The position numbers and the translations under genes are program-made. From an uncultured Lachnospiraceae bacterium (lineage in GTDB: Bacteria; Bacillota; Clostridia; Lachnospirales; Lachnospiraceae): DNA of 64,000 nucleotides. The stretch's first letter is position 1, and every line of letters begins with the position of its first letter. Below are positions 24,982 to 33,345 of this stretch, piece after piece. The stretch covers positions 49,814 through 113,813 of the forward strand of contig CAJTMW010000014.1 of assembly GCA_910577275.1 (NCBI GenBank), read 5' to 3'. The notes beneath the pieces are model-generated. The model was given only the letters and a program-made list of their open reading frames with translations. It did not search any database and was not told the origin of the DNA.

Positions 24982-25803
24982 TTACATGGAGGCGTCCACC
25001 GTCGCTCCCTTAAGGTCTTCCTCAAGCAGCTTCATTTCTTCTATTACCTTCTGGATTTCCTTCTGAACCTCGTCCATGGCGCCGTCGGCTTCCACCACCA
25101 GCTCGGTTGATTCCGCCACGTTCTCCGCGAACTCCTCTTTTTCTTCCTTCTCTTCTTTGATTTTTTCCAGCTTTTCTTTCTCTTCCTCTTCCTTCTCGGC
25201 TTTCTTTTCGGCAGCCTCCTTCTTTTCCTCCATCTCCTCGTCCATATGGTCCCTTGCTTCCTGTACCAGCATTCCGACAATCTCTTTGCTGGCTGCCTCC
25301 ATCACCTTATCCGCGCTCGCCGACGCCTGCACCATAGGGTCACTCTTAAGCTTCTCCAGCCTTGTTCCGCGAATCAGCGCGTTTTCTCCCCGAATCCCTT
25401 CCTGCGCAGATTCAATGGCAGCCTCAATTCTCTTTAATTCTTCTGCCTCCGGCGTTCCAGGCTCCGGTTCCTCGCTAAGCCCCATGGCCAGCCTGTTTTC
25501 CTTAAATTCCCTCAGCTCCTCGTTCGCATCGTTTCGCGCTTTTTTATATTCCGCAATCCTTCCCTTGCTCTCCTCAATGCCCTCTTCCACCTTGCGGTCT
25601 CCGTTCCAGGCGTCTCTTACTATCTCCATCGCCTGTTTTTGCGCCACCTGCTTTTTCTGTGCAATTAAATCGGGCTTTTTCGTCAGATTGCCGGCAAAAA
25701 TGCTTTTACGGTTTTTGTTGTCCTGTTCCCGGCTGATACCGTTTTGTCTTTCCCTTCTGCTGTCGTCTCCCATAAAAATTGACATATTACGAACTTTCAT
25801 CAT
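24982..25803 (-). CDS. coiled-coil protein of unknown function
   Basis: 273 aa, very rich in Glu and Lys. Residues 90-125 and 185-260 are predicted coiled coils, the latter with long runs of EEKEE type heptads. The N-terminus (MSIFMGDDSRRERQNGI, SIFAGNLTKK) contains no signal peptide or membrane segment. A structural or cytoskeletal-like role would fit but there is no direct evidence. AGAGGTAA precedes a double ATG, so the start may be one codon later. It is convergent with the DUF5721-like gene without any gap. Confidence 0.65.
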   Translation of the reverse strand: MMKVRNMSIFMGDDSRRERQNGISREQDNKNRKSIFAGNLTKKPDLIAQKKQVAQKQAMEIVRDAWNGDRKVEEGIEESKGRIAEYKKARNDANEELREFKENRLAMGLSEEPEPGTPEAEELKRIEAAIESAQEGIRGENALIRGTRLEKLKSDPMVQASASADKVMEAASKEIVGMLVQEARDHMDEEMEEKKEAAEKKAEKEEEEKEKLEKIKEEKEEKEEFAENVAESTELVVEADGAMDEVQKEIQKVIEEMKLLEEDLKGATVDASM

Positions 25804-25940
25804 TTACCTCTTTTCTGCGCTCTCCCTGCGCCTTAAGTAAGTCTGCTGCCGGTCTGTTAATTTATTTATCGGCGCAGGGCAAATCTCATGTTAGTCTTAA
25901 AGAGGCAAATGTAATGAATTGTGGGGATTCGGGTGTGAAG

Positions 25941-25975
25941 CAATTTAAAAACCCCCAATTCATTTAAATTGGGGG
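25941..25975 (-). terminator. Rho-independent terminator
   Basis: On the minus strand CCCCCAATT (25967-25975 read in reverse) and its complement at 25952-25960 form a 9-bp stem followed by TTTTTAAATT. It ends the transcript of the MFS gene and the small broken frame below it. Confidence 0.85.
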
Positions 25976-25981
25976 CATCGT

Positions 25982-26109
25982 TCAAATTATTGGGAATTTA
26001 TCTTTTCTTCTCTTTTCAAGCTTTTCTCTTACTTCTTCAATTTTGCTGACTCTGCCTTCCTGCATTGCTTTATAGCCTTCGCCAATTAATCTATTTCTGC
26101 TAACGCCAT
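25982..26109 (-). pseudogene. small frameshifted reading frame downstream of the MFS gene
   Basis: A good AGGAG site precedes ATG at 26109, but this frame stops after seven codons (MALAEID). One frame over, an open stretch reads SRNRLIGEGYKAMQEGRVS and continues as a Lys/Glu-rich helix to a stop at 25982. A single-base indel near the start would join the two into a product of about 42 aa. An internal ATG at 26065 could give 27 aa. The reading frame lies between the MFS gene and a true terminator, so it is transcribed. It could be a decayed small protein or a sequencing indel. Confidence 0.4.
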
Positions 26110-26136
26110 AAAATCATCTCCTGTTCGTGATTTTTC

Positions 26137-27393
26137 CTACTGCTCCGCCAGTTCCCTCTGTTTATGCACAAAGACCGTGGCGGCTGTAACACCGATGCCT
26201 GCCAGAGCAAATGTCAGCCCTATATCGGAATAATCCAGCAAAATTCCAAACAATATCATAGCGCAGGGTATAGTGGCGGTTGAAAGTGTCTTTCTAAACG
26301 CCATAACCCGCCCCATATATTTTTGTTCTATATTACAGGCATATATGATATTAGTAGAAATCTGAATGACAGCCAGCACAAGACCGAAAAGGAATGCTCC
26401 CATAACAAATATCCCATGAAAGACCGCCTCATTGATGCTTCCAACGGCAAAAAACATATAGCATACAAACATACCGGAAAATATGGCTGAAACCACAGAA
26501 AATCCTTTTAATATCCTTTTTCCCTTATTTTTAATCTCCGTCTTTGTCAGCCGTGCCGCCATCAGAATGCTCCCCACAGACATGGCAATTTCGATTGTCG
26601 CAAGGTATACCGCCGGCAATCCCAATGCGGTATTATACAAATACGGCAGGGTTGTTGAAAAAATCCCGCTCATAAAAAAATTGATGATAACCGCACAGGA
26701 CAAAATTTGTAACAGCACTTTTTGATTCTTAAGATAACCAAAGCCTTCCTTTAAATCCTGTATGTATCGGGGTTTCTCTCCTTCCGCCCCATTGAAGACA
26801 ATATTTTCATTTACGACGATGAAATACTCAAATACTGCCGATATCCCTATCAGACATCCGTTTATCACAAGTATCCATTGATATGGAAACAGGGAAAACA
26901 GAACCGCCGCAAACAGTGTTGCAAAAATATTGGCAAAATTGCCGACCATGGAAAACAAAGAATATGCTTTCGTTAATTTTTCCTGCTCCACAATCATCGG
27001 CATCAATGCCGCAGAGGCAGGTTCAAATAATGCATTCATGATTGTATTAACCGTCGCATTCATGTACAGTCCGACCATAATGATATGACTTACACTGGTT
27101 AAAAAAAGCAAACCCGCCAGCAAAAAATCGGTGAGGGCAAATATACCGTCCGTGATATACATAATCTTCACCTTTTCCCGCCTCTCAATAAAAACCCCGG
27201 CTAACGGCTGAACTACTAATCCTAAAACCGTCGAATATCCCATAAAGACCGACATGGCAAGGGCGCTCCCGGTTATATCAAGAATAAACAGCCCGGTGCA
27301 AAAATTATATAATACCCCTGCCATGGTTGATGCAATGCTTCCTGCCAGATTGAACTTGAAATTTCTGTTCATGGTGACTCGATAACTCCTCAT
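26137..27393 (-). CDS. MFS exporter, macrolide-efflux-like group
   Basis: 418 aa with twelve predicted membrane segments. The N-terminal half contains GSIASTMAGVLYNFCTGLFI and the MFS motif A-like loop GVFIERREKVKIMYI; the second half starts after ILQILSCAVIINFFMSG. The order resembles the MFS_3/MefA-type group of exporters with unknown substrate. A -10 box TATAAT lies at 27414-27419 on the minus strand. The start at 27393 or the ATG seven codons later (MNRNFKFNLAGS, AGGAG 13 nt upstream) are both possible. Confidence 0.82.
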   Translation of the reverse strand: MRSYRVTMNRNFKFNLAGSIASTMAGVLYNFCTGLFILDITGSALAMSVFMGYSTVLGLVVQPLAGVFIERREKVKIMYITDGIFALTDFLLAGLLFLTSVSHIIMVGLYMNATVNTIMNALFEPASAALMPMIVEQEKLTKAYSLFSMVGNFANIFATLFAAVLFSLFPYQWILVINGCLIGISAVFEYFIVVNENIVFNGAEGEKPRYIQDLKEGFGYLKNQKVLLQILSCAVIINFFMSGIFSTTLPYLYNTALGLPAVYLATIEIAMSVGSILMAARLTKTEIKNKGKRILKGFSVVSAIFSGMFVCYMFFAVGSINEAVFHGIFVMGAFLFGLVLAVIQISTNIIYACNIEQKYMGRVMAFRKTLSTATIPCAMILFGILLDYSDIGLTFALAGIGVTAATVFVHKQRELAEQ

Positions 27394-27460
27394 TTACCCA
27401 ATACTTTACGGTAATTATATCAAAACATACAGAAAAAGGAACAGAAACTTGCCCTATCCA

Positions 27461-28354
27461 TCAGTTCAGTTCACCGGACATCATTCTGAACTTCATATTG
27501 TTCTCCCAGATTTCCTTTATCGCTTCAAAATTTTCATCCGGTTTCAGCATCAACTCCGCCAGAGCGTCCAGCTCCCGGTATTCCTCCTCGGACAGCTCAA
27601 ACTCCTTATCGCACAGATATCGCGGCATATGAAGAAAAATAATCTCGTCGTTCATCAGACAGTGAAAATCATAAAACAGTCCCCGCATGGCCGCTTTCAG
27701 CCCAAGGGTCGGCGGCACCGAGGCAAACTGCACGTTTTCATCCCTGAAACGTCCCTCCCGCATTCCCAGAAACGCGCCTGCCCCAAACAAAAAATTATCA
27801 TAGGGAATGTCGTTTAAATCAAAGAGGATTTCATGGTCGGGACAATGCAAATCCGCATCCGCCAGCTTCCATCTGTCTTCCTTTTCATCAAAGTATTCCG
27901 TAATCCAATGGTCGCGGTATATGCCGTCGGAACCGATATACTCCGCAAAACCGCTTCTGGCCCTTGCCGGAATCCCCTTTGCTTTCAAGGTTCCGGCCAG
28001 CAGAATCGCCTGCCCTCTGCACGTCACATGCACCTTGTCCTTTGCCTCCCGGCCGGCAAAGTAGCGGGAGTCCCTGCGCAGCAATTCGGCAAGAATTCCC
28101 TGCGCCGTCGGAAAAATATCGTCCTCAAAATCCAGCGCCGCTGCGGGCACCTTTGTCATATCCCCCCAGAAGCTCTCCTTTTTTTGCCGGATATCTTTAT
28201 CCTTTTTAAAAACCACGGGATGTATGATTTGCATTCTCTGTAAACAACACAGCTCTTCCATATCGTCGGGCAGATTTTTAGCAAAATCCTTATAATACCC
28301 CAAATCCGTATAGGGGCTTGTTTTCCTGTAAAAATCCAAAATTTCCTTTTTCAT
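27461..28354 (-). CDS. transglutaminase-like cysteine protease-fold protein
   Basis: 297 aa, cytoplasmic. The papain-like triad of transglutaminase-like proteins is recognisable: Cys in HVTCRGQAILLAGTLKAKG (about residue 113), His in YRDHWITEYFD (about 148) and Asp in WKLADADLHC (about 163). The N-terminal 100 residues are helical and family-specific. Activity could be peptide hydrolysis, crosslinking or deamidation; the substrate is unknown. It lies between an AraC-type regulator and an exporter on the same strand. Confidence 0.75.
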   Translation of the reverse strand: MKKEILDFYRKTSPYTDLGYYKDFAKNLPDDMEELCCLQRMQIIHPVVFKKDKDIRQKKESFWGDMTKVPAAALDFEDDIFPTAQGILAELLRRDSRYFAGREAKDKVHVTCRGQAILLAGTLKAKGIPARARSGFAEYIGSDGIYRDHWITEYFDEKEDRWKLADADLHCPDHEILFDLNDIPYDNFLFGAGAFLGMREGRFRDENVQFASVPPTLGLKAAMRGLFYDFHCLMNDEIIFLHMPRYLCDKEFELSEEEYRELDALAELMLKPDENFEAIKEIWENNMKFRMMSGELN

Positions 28355-28387
28355 GTAAACCTCCTGTTCCTTTACGCAGACATCCTT

Positions 28388-29299
28388 TCAGTCTTTGCTC
28401 CTTCTTTTTACCGGAATCCAGACGGCGCTTTCATAGCCGCTGCTTTCCGGCTCGCCTTTGGAATACCATTCCATATCAATGTTTGCCGCAATCTCATATT
28501 CGGGATTGCCGGGCAGCCATTCCTTATAAATGCGGGTGTTTACCGCCTGTATCGCCTCCGGCATGGGACCGGTGCACTTAAATTTCGCCCACGTGCAGGC
28601 AGGAATTTCAAAAACCTTCATTCCCTCCGGCACAGCGCCGCCCCTGTAACGCCCGGCAATCACATAGCGGAAATACTCGCCCCCCGCGCCGTCCTCAAAA
28701 CAGATTCCAAATTCGCCCACCTGATTTTCCTTAACTGCTTCTCTTAGCTCTGCCTCTCTCCGCCCCGTTTCCTTTTCCTTATCAGGCTGCAGGCTCAGAT
28801 ACCGCATCTGAAACTCCTCCCAGAATTCAGGCGTATCCGTAAATCCGCTGTCACAGCGCATCTCTCTCTCAAAGCCAATCATTTTCATTGCATCCGTTTT
28901 TTCCACCGTGTATTCCATCTGTTCCCCTCCTCTGATTGCAATTTCCACGGTCAGCGGCAGAAACGTCCTTATCCGAAAGGGCTGTGCCTTAAGCTGCATC
29001 GGCGATACCCCGTGAAATCTTGTAAAAGCTCTGGTAAAGCTCTCAGGCGTGTCGTAGCCGTATCTGCATGAGATGTCAATGATTCTCTCATCGCCCTTAA
29101 TCACGTCAAGGCCCGCCAGATAAAGCCTGCGGTTCCGCAGATACTCCCCCACTGTATAGCCTGTGACGATTTTAAAGCCCCTCTGGAAATAAAAGGATGA
29201 CATATGGACAGCTTCGGCCACATCGGCAGCCGTAATATCCTCCAAAAGTTGCGCCTCCATATAATTGATTGCATTTTTTAAAGCTGATAACCACTCCAT
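28388..29299 (-). CDS. AraC-family regulator with GyrI-like effector domain
   Basis: 303 aa. Residues 8-105 form the double helix-turn-helix AraC DNA-binding domain (DVAEAVHMSSFYFQRGFK and ISCRYGYDTPESFTRAFTRF). Residues 130-300 form a GyrI/SOB-type effector-binding domain ending in SKGEPESSGYESAVWIPVK. This is the Rob/SoxS-like arrangement in which small amphipathic molecules switch the regulator. The transglutaminase-like gene and MFS exporter downstream on the same strand are plausible targets. Confidence 0.87.
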   Translation of the reverse strand: MEWLSALKNAINYMEAQLLEDITAADVAEAVHMSSFYFQRGFKIVTGYTVGEYLRNRRLYLAGLDVIKGDERIIDISCRYGYDTPESFTRAFTRFHGVSPMQLKAQPFRIRTFLPLTVEIAIRGGEQMEYTVEKTDAMKMIGFEREMRCDSGFTDTPEFWEEFQMRYLSLQPDKEKETGRREAELREAVKENQVGEFGICFEDGAGGEYFRYVIAGRYRGGAVPEGMKVFEIPACTWAKFKCTGPMPEAIQAVNTRIYKEWLPGNPEYEIAANIDMEWYSKGEPESSGYESAVWIPVKRRSKD

Positions 29300-29510
29300 A
29301 TTTTTCCCTGCCTCGATACTTTAATGCGTTGCCGCCGCCCTGTGCCCGGACACAGATATTTTTCTCAAAGAGTTACTCTCTGTTTATAGTTTAACTGAAA
29401 TCTAAATTATAATCCTGACTTTTTGTGCCTGAAATTGTCATATTATTTATTCAAAAATTCTGATTTTTAATGCAGGCGCATAAAAGGCTTGCCGCCCTTC
29501 CTGCAGTCTC

Positions 29511-31607
29511 TCAATTTTCTTCCGTTATTATAATATCCTCCACATGCCTTTTCTCCATCTGATGCCTTATCTTCCGGTTCGTTACCGTGTCAAATATGAT
29601 GGAAAAATCATAGTCCGCCGGATACAGCTGCTCCGCCGCCACATACAGCTTTACCCTTTTGTGGTTAATGTAAATCTTTTTATCAGGCATCTGCACCCGG
29701 AGGACGCCCTTTTCATTTACCGTTTCACAGACAATGCCAATCTTCCTGTCAGGATAAATCATGACGCTGTCTCCTCTCCTGAATTTTTCGGACAGATTCT
29801 GTCTGCGGGCGCTCTCCTTCTGTCTTTTGATATGAGAATTTTTCTCCTTTTTCCACGTGGTTTCCAATGCACCACCTGTTCCAGTATCCGCTCCCCGCCT
29901 GTCGTCCAATGCGCCGCCTGTTCCGGCATCCGTTACCCACTTTGCGTCCATATGAGGTTCGCCTCCCCGGTTTTCTTTTTCTCGCATATGCAGCTCGCCT
30001 GTGCAATTTTCTCCGGCAATCTTTCTTCCGTCATCCGCAAGTCCTGCCCTGCCGCGCATAACGTCGTCGCCATACGCCGCCTGCCGGGCCTCTTTCAGCA
30101 TATGCTCCGGCATCCCCAGCTTTCTTGCGATATAAAAGGCACAGCTCTCGCCCGCTTCTCCAATCACAAGCTGATAAAGCGGCCTTAAGCTTTCCTTGTC
30201 AAAGGTCATCCTCGCGTTGACCACGCCTTCTTCCTTCTCTGCATAGGTCTTAATCTCAGGATAATGAGTGGTCACCAGATACAGGGCGCCGCTTCTTTTC
30301 AGCTCCCGCAGAATCGCTATGGCGATTCCCATTCCCTCCGCCGGGTCGGTTCCCGAACCCAGCTCGTCCATAATCACCAGACTCTCATTGTCAGCCTTCC
30401 GCAGAATACTCAGTACGTTGGTGATATGCGCAGAAAAGGTGGAAAGATTTTCGGCCAGATTCTGTCCGTCTCCGATATCGCAGAGTATCAGGTTGTTCAT
30501 ACAGATTTCCGCGCTCCTTGCCGCCGTATGAAGTCCGCATTGCGCCATCAGACAGTTAAGAGCCACCGTTTTGATGGCAACAGTTTTTCCGCCTGTGTTA
30601 GGGCCCGTGATAATCACGCCGTTTATCCCTTTCCCCATCTCAAAATCCAGAGGAATATTCATGCTTTTATCCATCAGCGGGTGACGCCCCTTTTCCAGCC
30701 GGATACGGCGCTCCACATTGATTTCCGGCTCTGCCCCCTCACAGTCCACGCTCAGCTTTCCCTTTGCAAAAATAAAATCCAGCTTTTCTATGGTCCGGTT
30801 ATTCCTGAAAATCACCTCCGCCTTATCGGACAGCATAACGGTAAGGGTGTAGAGGATTCTCCTTTCTTCGTTTTCCTCGTCAATCCTCATTTCCTGCAGC
30901 TCCACGTACAGCCTTGCCACGGATTCCGGCTCGATGAAAAGCGTGTTCCCTGTGGCGGACTTGTCAATCACGCTGCCGCTTATCCTGAATTTATATTCCT
31001 TTTTTACAGGCACGCAGATATGTCCGTTTCTCACGGTGCTGAAACTGTCGGACATACATTCCTTCCCTGAGCGCAGAATACTGTCCGCCTTTTCGCGCAT
31101 CTTTGCCTCCGTCCGCTCTATTCCCTCCCGAAGGGACTTCAAGAGCCCCGAGGCATAGTCGTCCACCCTGCCGTTTCTGATTTTTTCATATAATTCTTCC
31201 CGAATCTCCTCCAGCGAATCCAGATTTTCCTCATAGCACGGCAGACTGATGTCGTAGGCCTTTCCACGGCACAAATAATCCTTCAGTCTTTTCACGGCGG
31301 TAAGCGTCGCCGCAATTTTTTCAAGCTGCTCCGCCGTCAGGCAGATTCCCTTGCCCGCCATTTCCACCAACTCCGTAATACCCTCCAGGGCAGTAATCGG
31401 CGGCATTCCGCAGTTTTCCAGCATCATCTTTGCCTCGGTTGTGTTTTTAAGCTGCGCTTTCACCTCCGCCTCCGAGAGGCTGGGCGCAAGCTCTCTTATT
31501 CTTTCTTTTGCATTTTCCGTATAAGCCATTTCTTCCAGGCGGCTGATTATCCGGTCAAATTCCAGCATTTTTGCCGACGGCGTATTGTAAAAATATTGTT
31601 TTTCCAT
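29511..31607 (-). CDS. MutS2-like DNA mismatch repair family ATPase without Smr domain
   Basis: 698 aa. The MutS-type core and clamp (residues 1-320) are followed by the ABC-like ATPase with Walker A GPNTGGKT (about 340), the Q-loop/signature STFSAHITNVLSIL and Walker B LVIMDELGSGTDP. It lacks the mismatch-recognition domain and also the C-terminal Smr nuclease of MutS2. Between ATPase and C-terminal domain lies a low-complexity insert with two near copies of an AGTGGALDDRRG-type unit. The C-terminal part (RRGDSVMIYPDRKIGIV) resembles the KOW-like region of MutS2. The start MEKQYFYNTP has AAAGGAAAG upstream. Possible roles are ribosome rescue or recombination control. Confidence 0.82.
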   Translation of the reverse strand: MEKQYFYNTPSAKMLEFDRIISRLEEMAYTENAKERIRELAPSLSEAEVKAQLKNTTEAKMMLENCGMPPITALEGITELVEMAGKGICLTAEQLEKIAATLTAVKRLKDYLCRGKAYDISLPCYEENLDSLEEIREELYEKIRNGRVDDYASGLLKSLREGIERTEAKMREKADSILRSGKECMSDSFSTVRNGHICVPVKKEYKFRISGSVIDKSATGNTLFIEPESVARLYVELQEMRIDEENEERRILYTLTVMLSDKAEVIFRNNRTIEKLDFIFAKGKLSVDCEGAEPEINVERRIRLEKGRHPLMDKSMNIPLDFEMGKGINGVIITGPNTGGKTVAIKTVALNCLMAQCGLHTAARSAEICMNNLILCDIGDGQNLAENLSTFSAHITNVLSILRKADNESLVIMDELGSGTDPAEGMGIAIAILRELKRSGALYLVTTHYPEIKTYAEKEEGVVNARMTFDKESLRPLYQLVIGEAGESCAFYIARKLGMPEHMLKEARQAAYGDDVMRGRAGLADDGRKIAGENCTGELHMREKENRGGEPHMDAKWVTDAGTGGALDDRRGADTGTGGALETTWKKEKNSHIKRQKESARRQNLSEKFRRGDSVMIYPDRKIGIVCETVNEKGVLRVQMPDKKIYINHKRVKLYVAAEQLYPADYDFSIIFDTVTNRKIRHQMEKRHVEDIIITEEN

Positions 31608-31653
31608 TTTTCTCTTTCCTTTCTTTGCTAATTTACCGCCTGCAAAAGCCGTC

Positions 31654-31703
31654 AAAAAACCGCAGAAACTGCGCACTGATAAAGCACACACGGTTTCTGC
31701 GGT
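31654..31703 (-). terminator. terminator or attenuator in front of the MutS2-like gene
   Basis: On the minus strand an 11-bp stem (arms 31693-31703 and 31659-31669, ACCGCAGAAAC type) with a 23-nt loop is followed by TTTTTT. It lies 46 nt upstream of the MutS2-like ATG and downstream of the ncRNA terminator. It may be a second terminator of the ncRNA or an attenuator for the gene. Confidence 0.6.
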
Positions 31704-31727
31704 CAGGATTTATGGAATGTTAAAGTC

Positions 31728-31976
31728 AAAATAAAGGCATAGCCATCCAGCTATGCCCTCAAATCCATTTTCTTTATTCTCGCAAGAGAGATATTCATGT
31801 GTATGATAAGCTTTTACAGCAAGGCGGATTATGGGTATAACTGTCCCTCAGTTATCCCCGCAACTGTTCAGTTGTGTGATTTCTCCACTTTTACCACGCT
31901 TAACATACATTCCCTCTCTTTCACTCTTTTTATCATAAGCAGGACGACCGCATCCGTAGGATGCTTAACCTGCAAT
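31728..31976 (-). ncRNA. free-standing structured noncoding RNA, class unassigned
   Basis: About 249 nt between a perfect promoter and a clear terminator, with no credible reading frame. In RNA sense, a hairpin GCAGG..CCTGC encloses GCATCC-TAC-GGATGC. GTATGTTAAGC pairs with GCTTATCATAC 90 nt later and encloses two further hairpins, CAACTG-AA-CAGTTG and ATAACTG-AGGGA-CAGTTAT. A purine-rich AAAGAGAG pairs with CTCTCTT. The 3' end is GGCATAGC-loop-GCTATGCC followed by TTTATTTT. Size and multibranched shape fit the raiA-motif RNA or a divergent 6S RNA; I cannot decide between these or exclude a new class. It is not tmRNA, RNase P RNA, SRP RNA or a riboswitch I recognise. Confidence 0.7.
31736..31757 (-). 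terminator. terminator of the ncRNA
   Basis: An 8-bp stem GGCATAGC/GCTATGCC with a 6-nt loop, followed on the minus strand by TTTATTTT. Confidence 0.85.
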
Positions 31977-31982
31977 GAAGCA

Positions 31983-32011
31983 AGTATAATCCATCTGTGA
32001 GACAGTGTCAA
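31983..32011 (-). promoter_or_regulatory. promoter of the ncRNA
   Basis: Minus-strand TTGACA (32006-32011), 17 bp, TATACT (31983-31988). The strength of the match argues for an abundant RNA. Confidence 0.88.
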
Positions 32012-32018
32012 TCACTTT

Positions 32019-33095
32019 TTAATTATTTTTCGTTTCCTCATAGTTCAAAATGATTTTTGCAAGGGCATTGGCATACTCCTGCCGACCGTGCGCCGTCAGA
32101 TGCACGCCGTCCTCCAGATACTCCTCCGCCGTGTAATTGTTAAGTCCCAAATCCTGATAAGCGTTGAAATAAAGAGTCTGCTGCTCCCGCGCCACATAAT
32201 TGCATGTTCCCGCATAATCCGCCAGAGTTCCATAGCCACTGTTTAAGGTATTGCCGTCGCCGACCATCCATGTTCCGTTAAAAAACTGCGCATAGGTGGG
32301 CCCGCACAATATAATCGTTGCATCCGGCGCCCAGTCCCGAAGGTCGCTCACCGCACATCTGAGCGCTCCGCCGTAAGTCTTAATGTCCACATCGCTATCT
32401 GGATTGGTCAGGGGCACCGCCCGGAAGAAATCATTCAATCCGTATTCAATGATAAAGTAATCTGTCTTTGAAAAATCAATATTGGGGTTATCCAGAATCT
32501 CCTTTGCTCTGGTTCCCGCAAAGATATCGGTGGGGATTTCCTTTCTGATTGCATGGACAATGCCCAGAAGGCTTCTGGAGGTCCACTGGTCATAAGCGCC
32601 CTGTTCGTCATACTCTATGGAAGCGCTGGTTCCGCCAATCGCAAGATTGTACACGTCCGCCTCGCATTGCACAGAGGTAAGATAAGGCACTCCGCTTCCG
32701 TCCCGGCTGTTATCAAAAATACTGTCTCCTAAGAATACAAGCTGCAGCTCGTTTCCGGCAGGCTCTATCTGGTCCTCCTCCGTGATAACCTGCTCCTGCT
32801 CCGGCTCTGTCAAATCTATGGCAGGCGTCTGATGCGCGCTGGCAGGCTGCGGCGTTGCTTCCTCCGGCTCCGGCTGGGCTGTGGGCGTGGGCTGTACGTC
32901 TTTTTCCACGGGCTCTGTTTCCGTTACGGGTTCTTTTTCTATAACCTCGCCTGTCTCCGTTATAATAATATTATCAGATAAAACCTTGTCGTCCTCCAAA
33001 TCCTTACCGCTTTTCTGTCCGCACCCGGCCAGCAGAGATGCCGCCAGTGCAATTGCAATTGTAAGCTTTACCGTTCCTTTTTTCACTCGTCTCAT
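32019..33095 (-). CDS. SGNH/GDSL hydrolase lipoprotein
   Basis: 358 aa. A lipoprotein signal with lipobox LLAGC (Cys near residue 25) is followed by an acidic, Pro/Thr/Glu-rich linker to about residue 115. The SGNH domain follows: block I FLGDSIFDNSRDGSG with the catalytic Ser, block III EYGLNDFFRAV, and block V DGVHLTAHGRQEYANAL with the Asp-His pair. It should be an esterase or deacetylase acting on cell-wall or surface glycans. The start at 33095 has GAAGGGAG upstream; a TTG six codons earlier is rejected. Confidence 0.85.
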   Translation of the reverse strand: MRRVKKGTVKLTIAIALAASLLAGCGQKSGKDLEDDKVLSDNIIITETGEVIEKEPVTETEPVEKDVQPTPTAQPEPEEATPQPASAHQTPAIDLTEPEQEQVITEEDQIEPAGNELQLVFLGDSIFDNSRDGSGVPYLTSVQCEADVYNLAIGGTSASIEYDEQGAYDQWTSRSLLGIVHAIRKEIPTDIFAGTRAKEILDNPNIDFSKTDYFIIEYGLNDFFRAVPLTNPDSDVDIKTYGGALRCAVSDLRDWAPDATIILCGPTYAQFFNGTWMVGDGNTLNSGYGTLADYAGTCNYVAREQQTLYFNAYQDLGLNNYTAEEYLEDGVHLTAHGRQEYANALAKIILNYEETKNN

Positions 33096-33288
33096 CGTCT
33101 GCGCTCCCTTCAAATATTTCCTGATAAAATACTCATAATTTTTTCATTCATAAGCATACCACATTTTTCCGAAAAAGGAAGAACTTCTGTTCCATTTTAA
33201 GAATTCTTTCCGCAACCTTAAATAATTCTTAATAACTGACTGTTTCTGTCTATATTTTATTCAATTTTGTCATGTATTATGAATTATT

Positions 33289-33317
33289 TTGCAAACCTCC
33301 CGGTTATGGTCTATAAT
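33289..33317 (+). promoter_or_regulatory. promoter of the GtrB-like gene
   Basis: TTGCAA (33289-33294), 17 bp, TATAAT (33312-33317), about 30 nt before the ATG at 33346. Confidence 0.75.
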
Positions 33318-33345
33318 GATAAAAAAATTATCACAAGGAGTCCCC

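Noticed and set aside
25076..25840. 254-codon Ser-rich frame on the plus strand
   Set aside because: Exact antisense shadow of the Glu/Lys coiled-coil gene; low-complexity Ser/Phe composition arises from that codon use.
30264..31070. 268-codon frame on the plus strand
   Set aside because: Antisense to the MutS2-like ATPase motifs, which are clearly the real coding strand.
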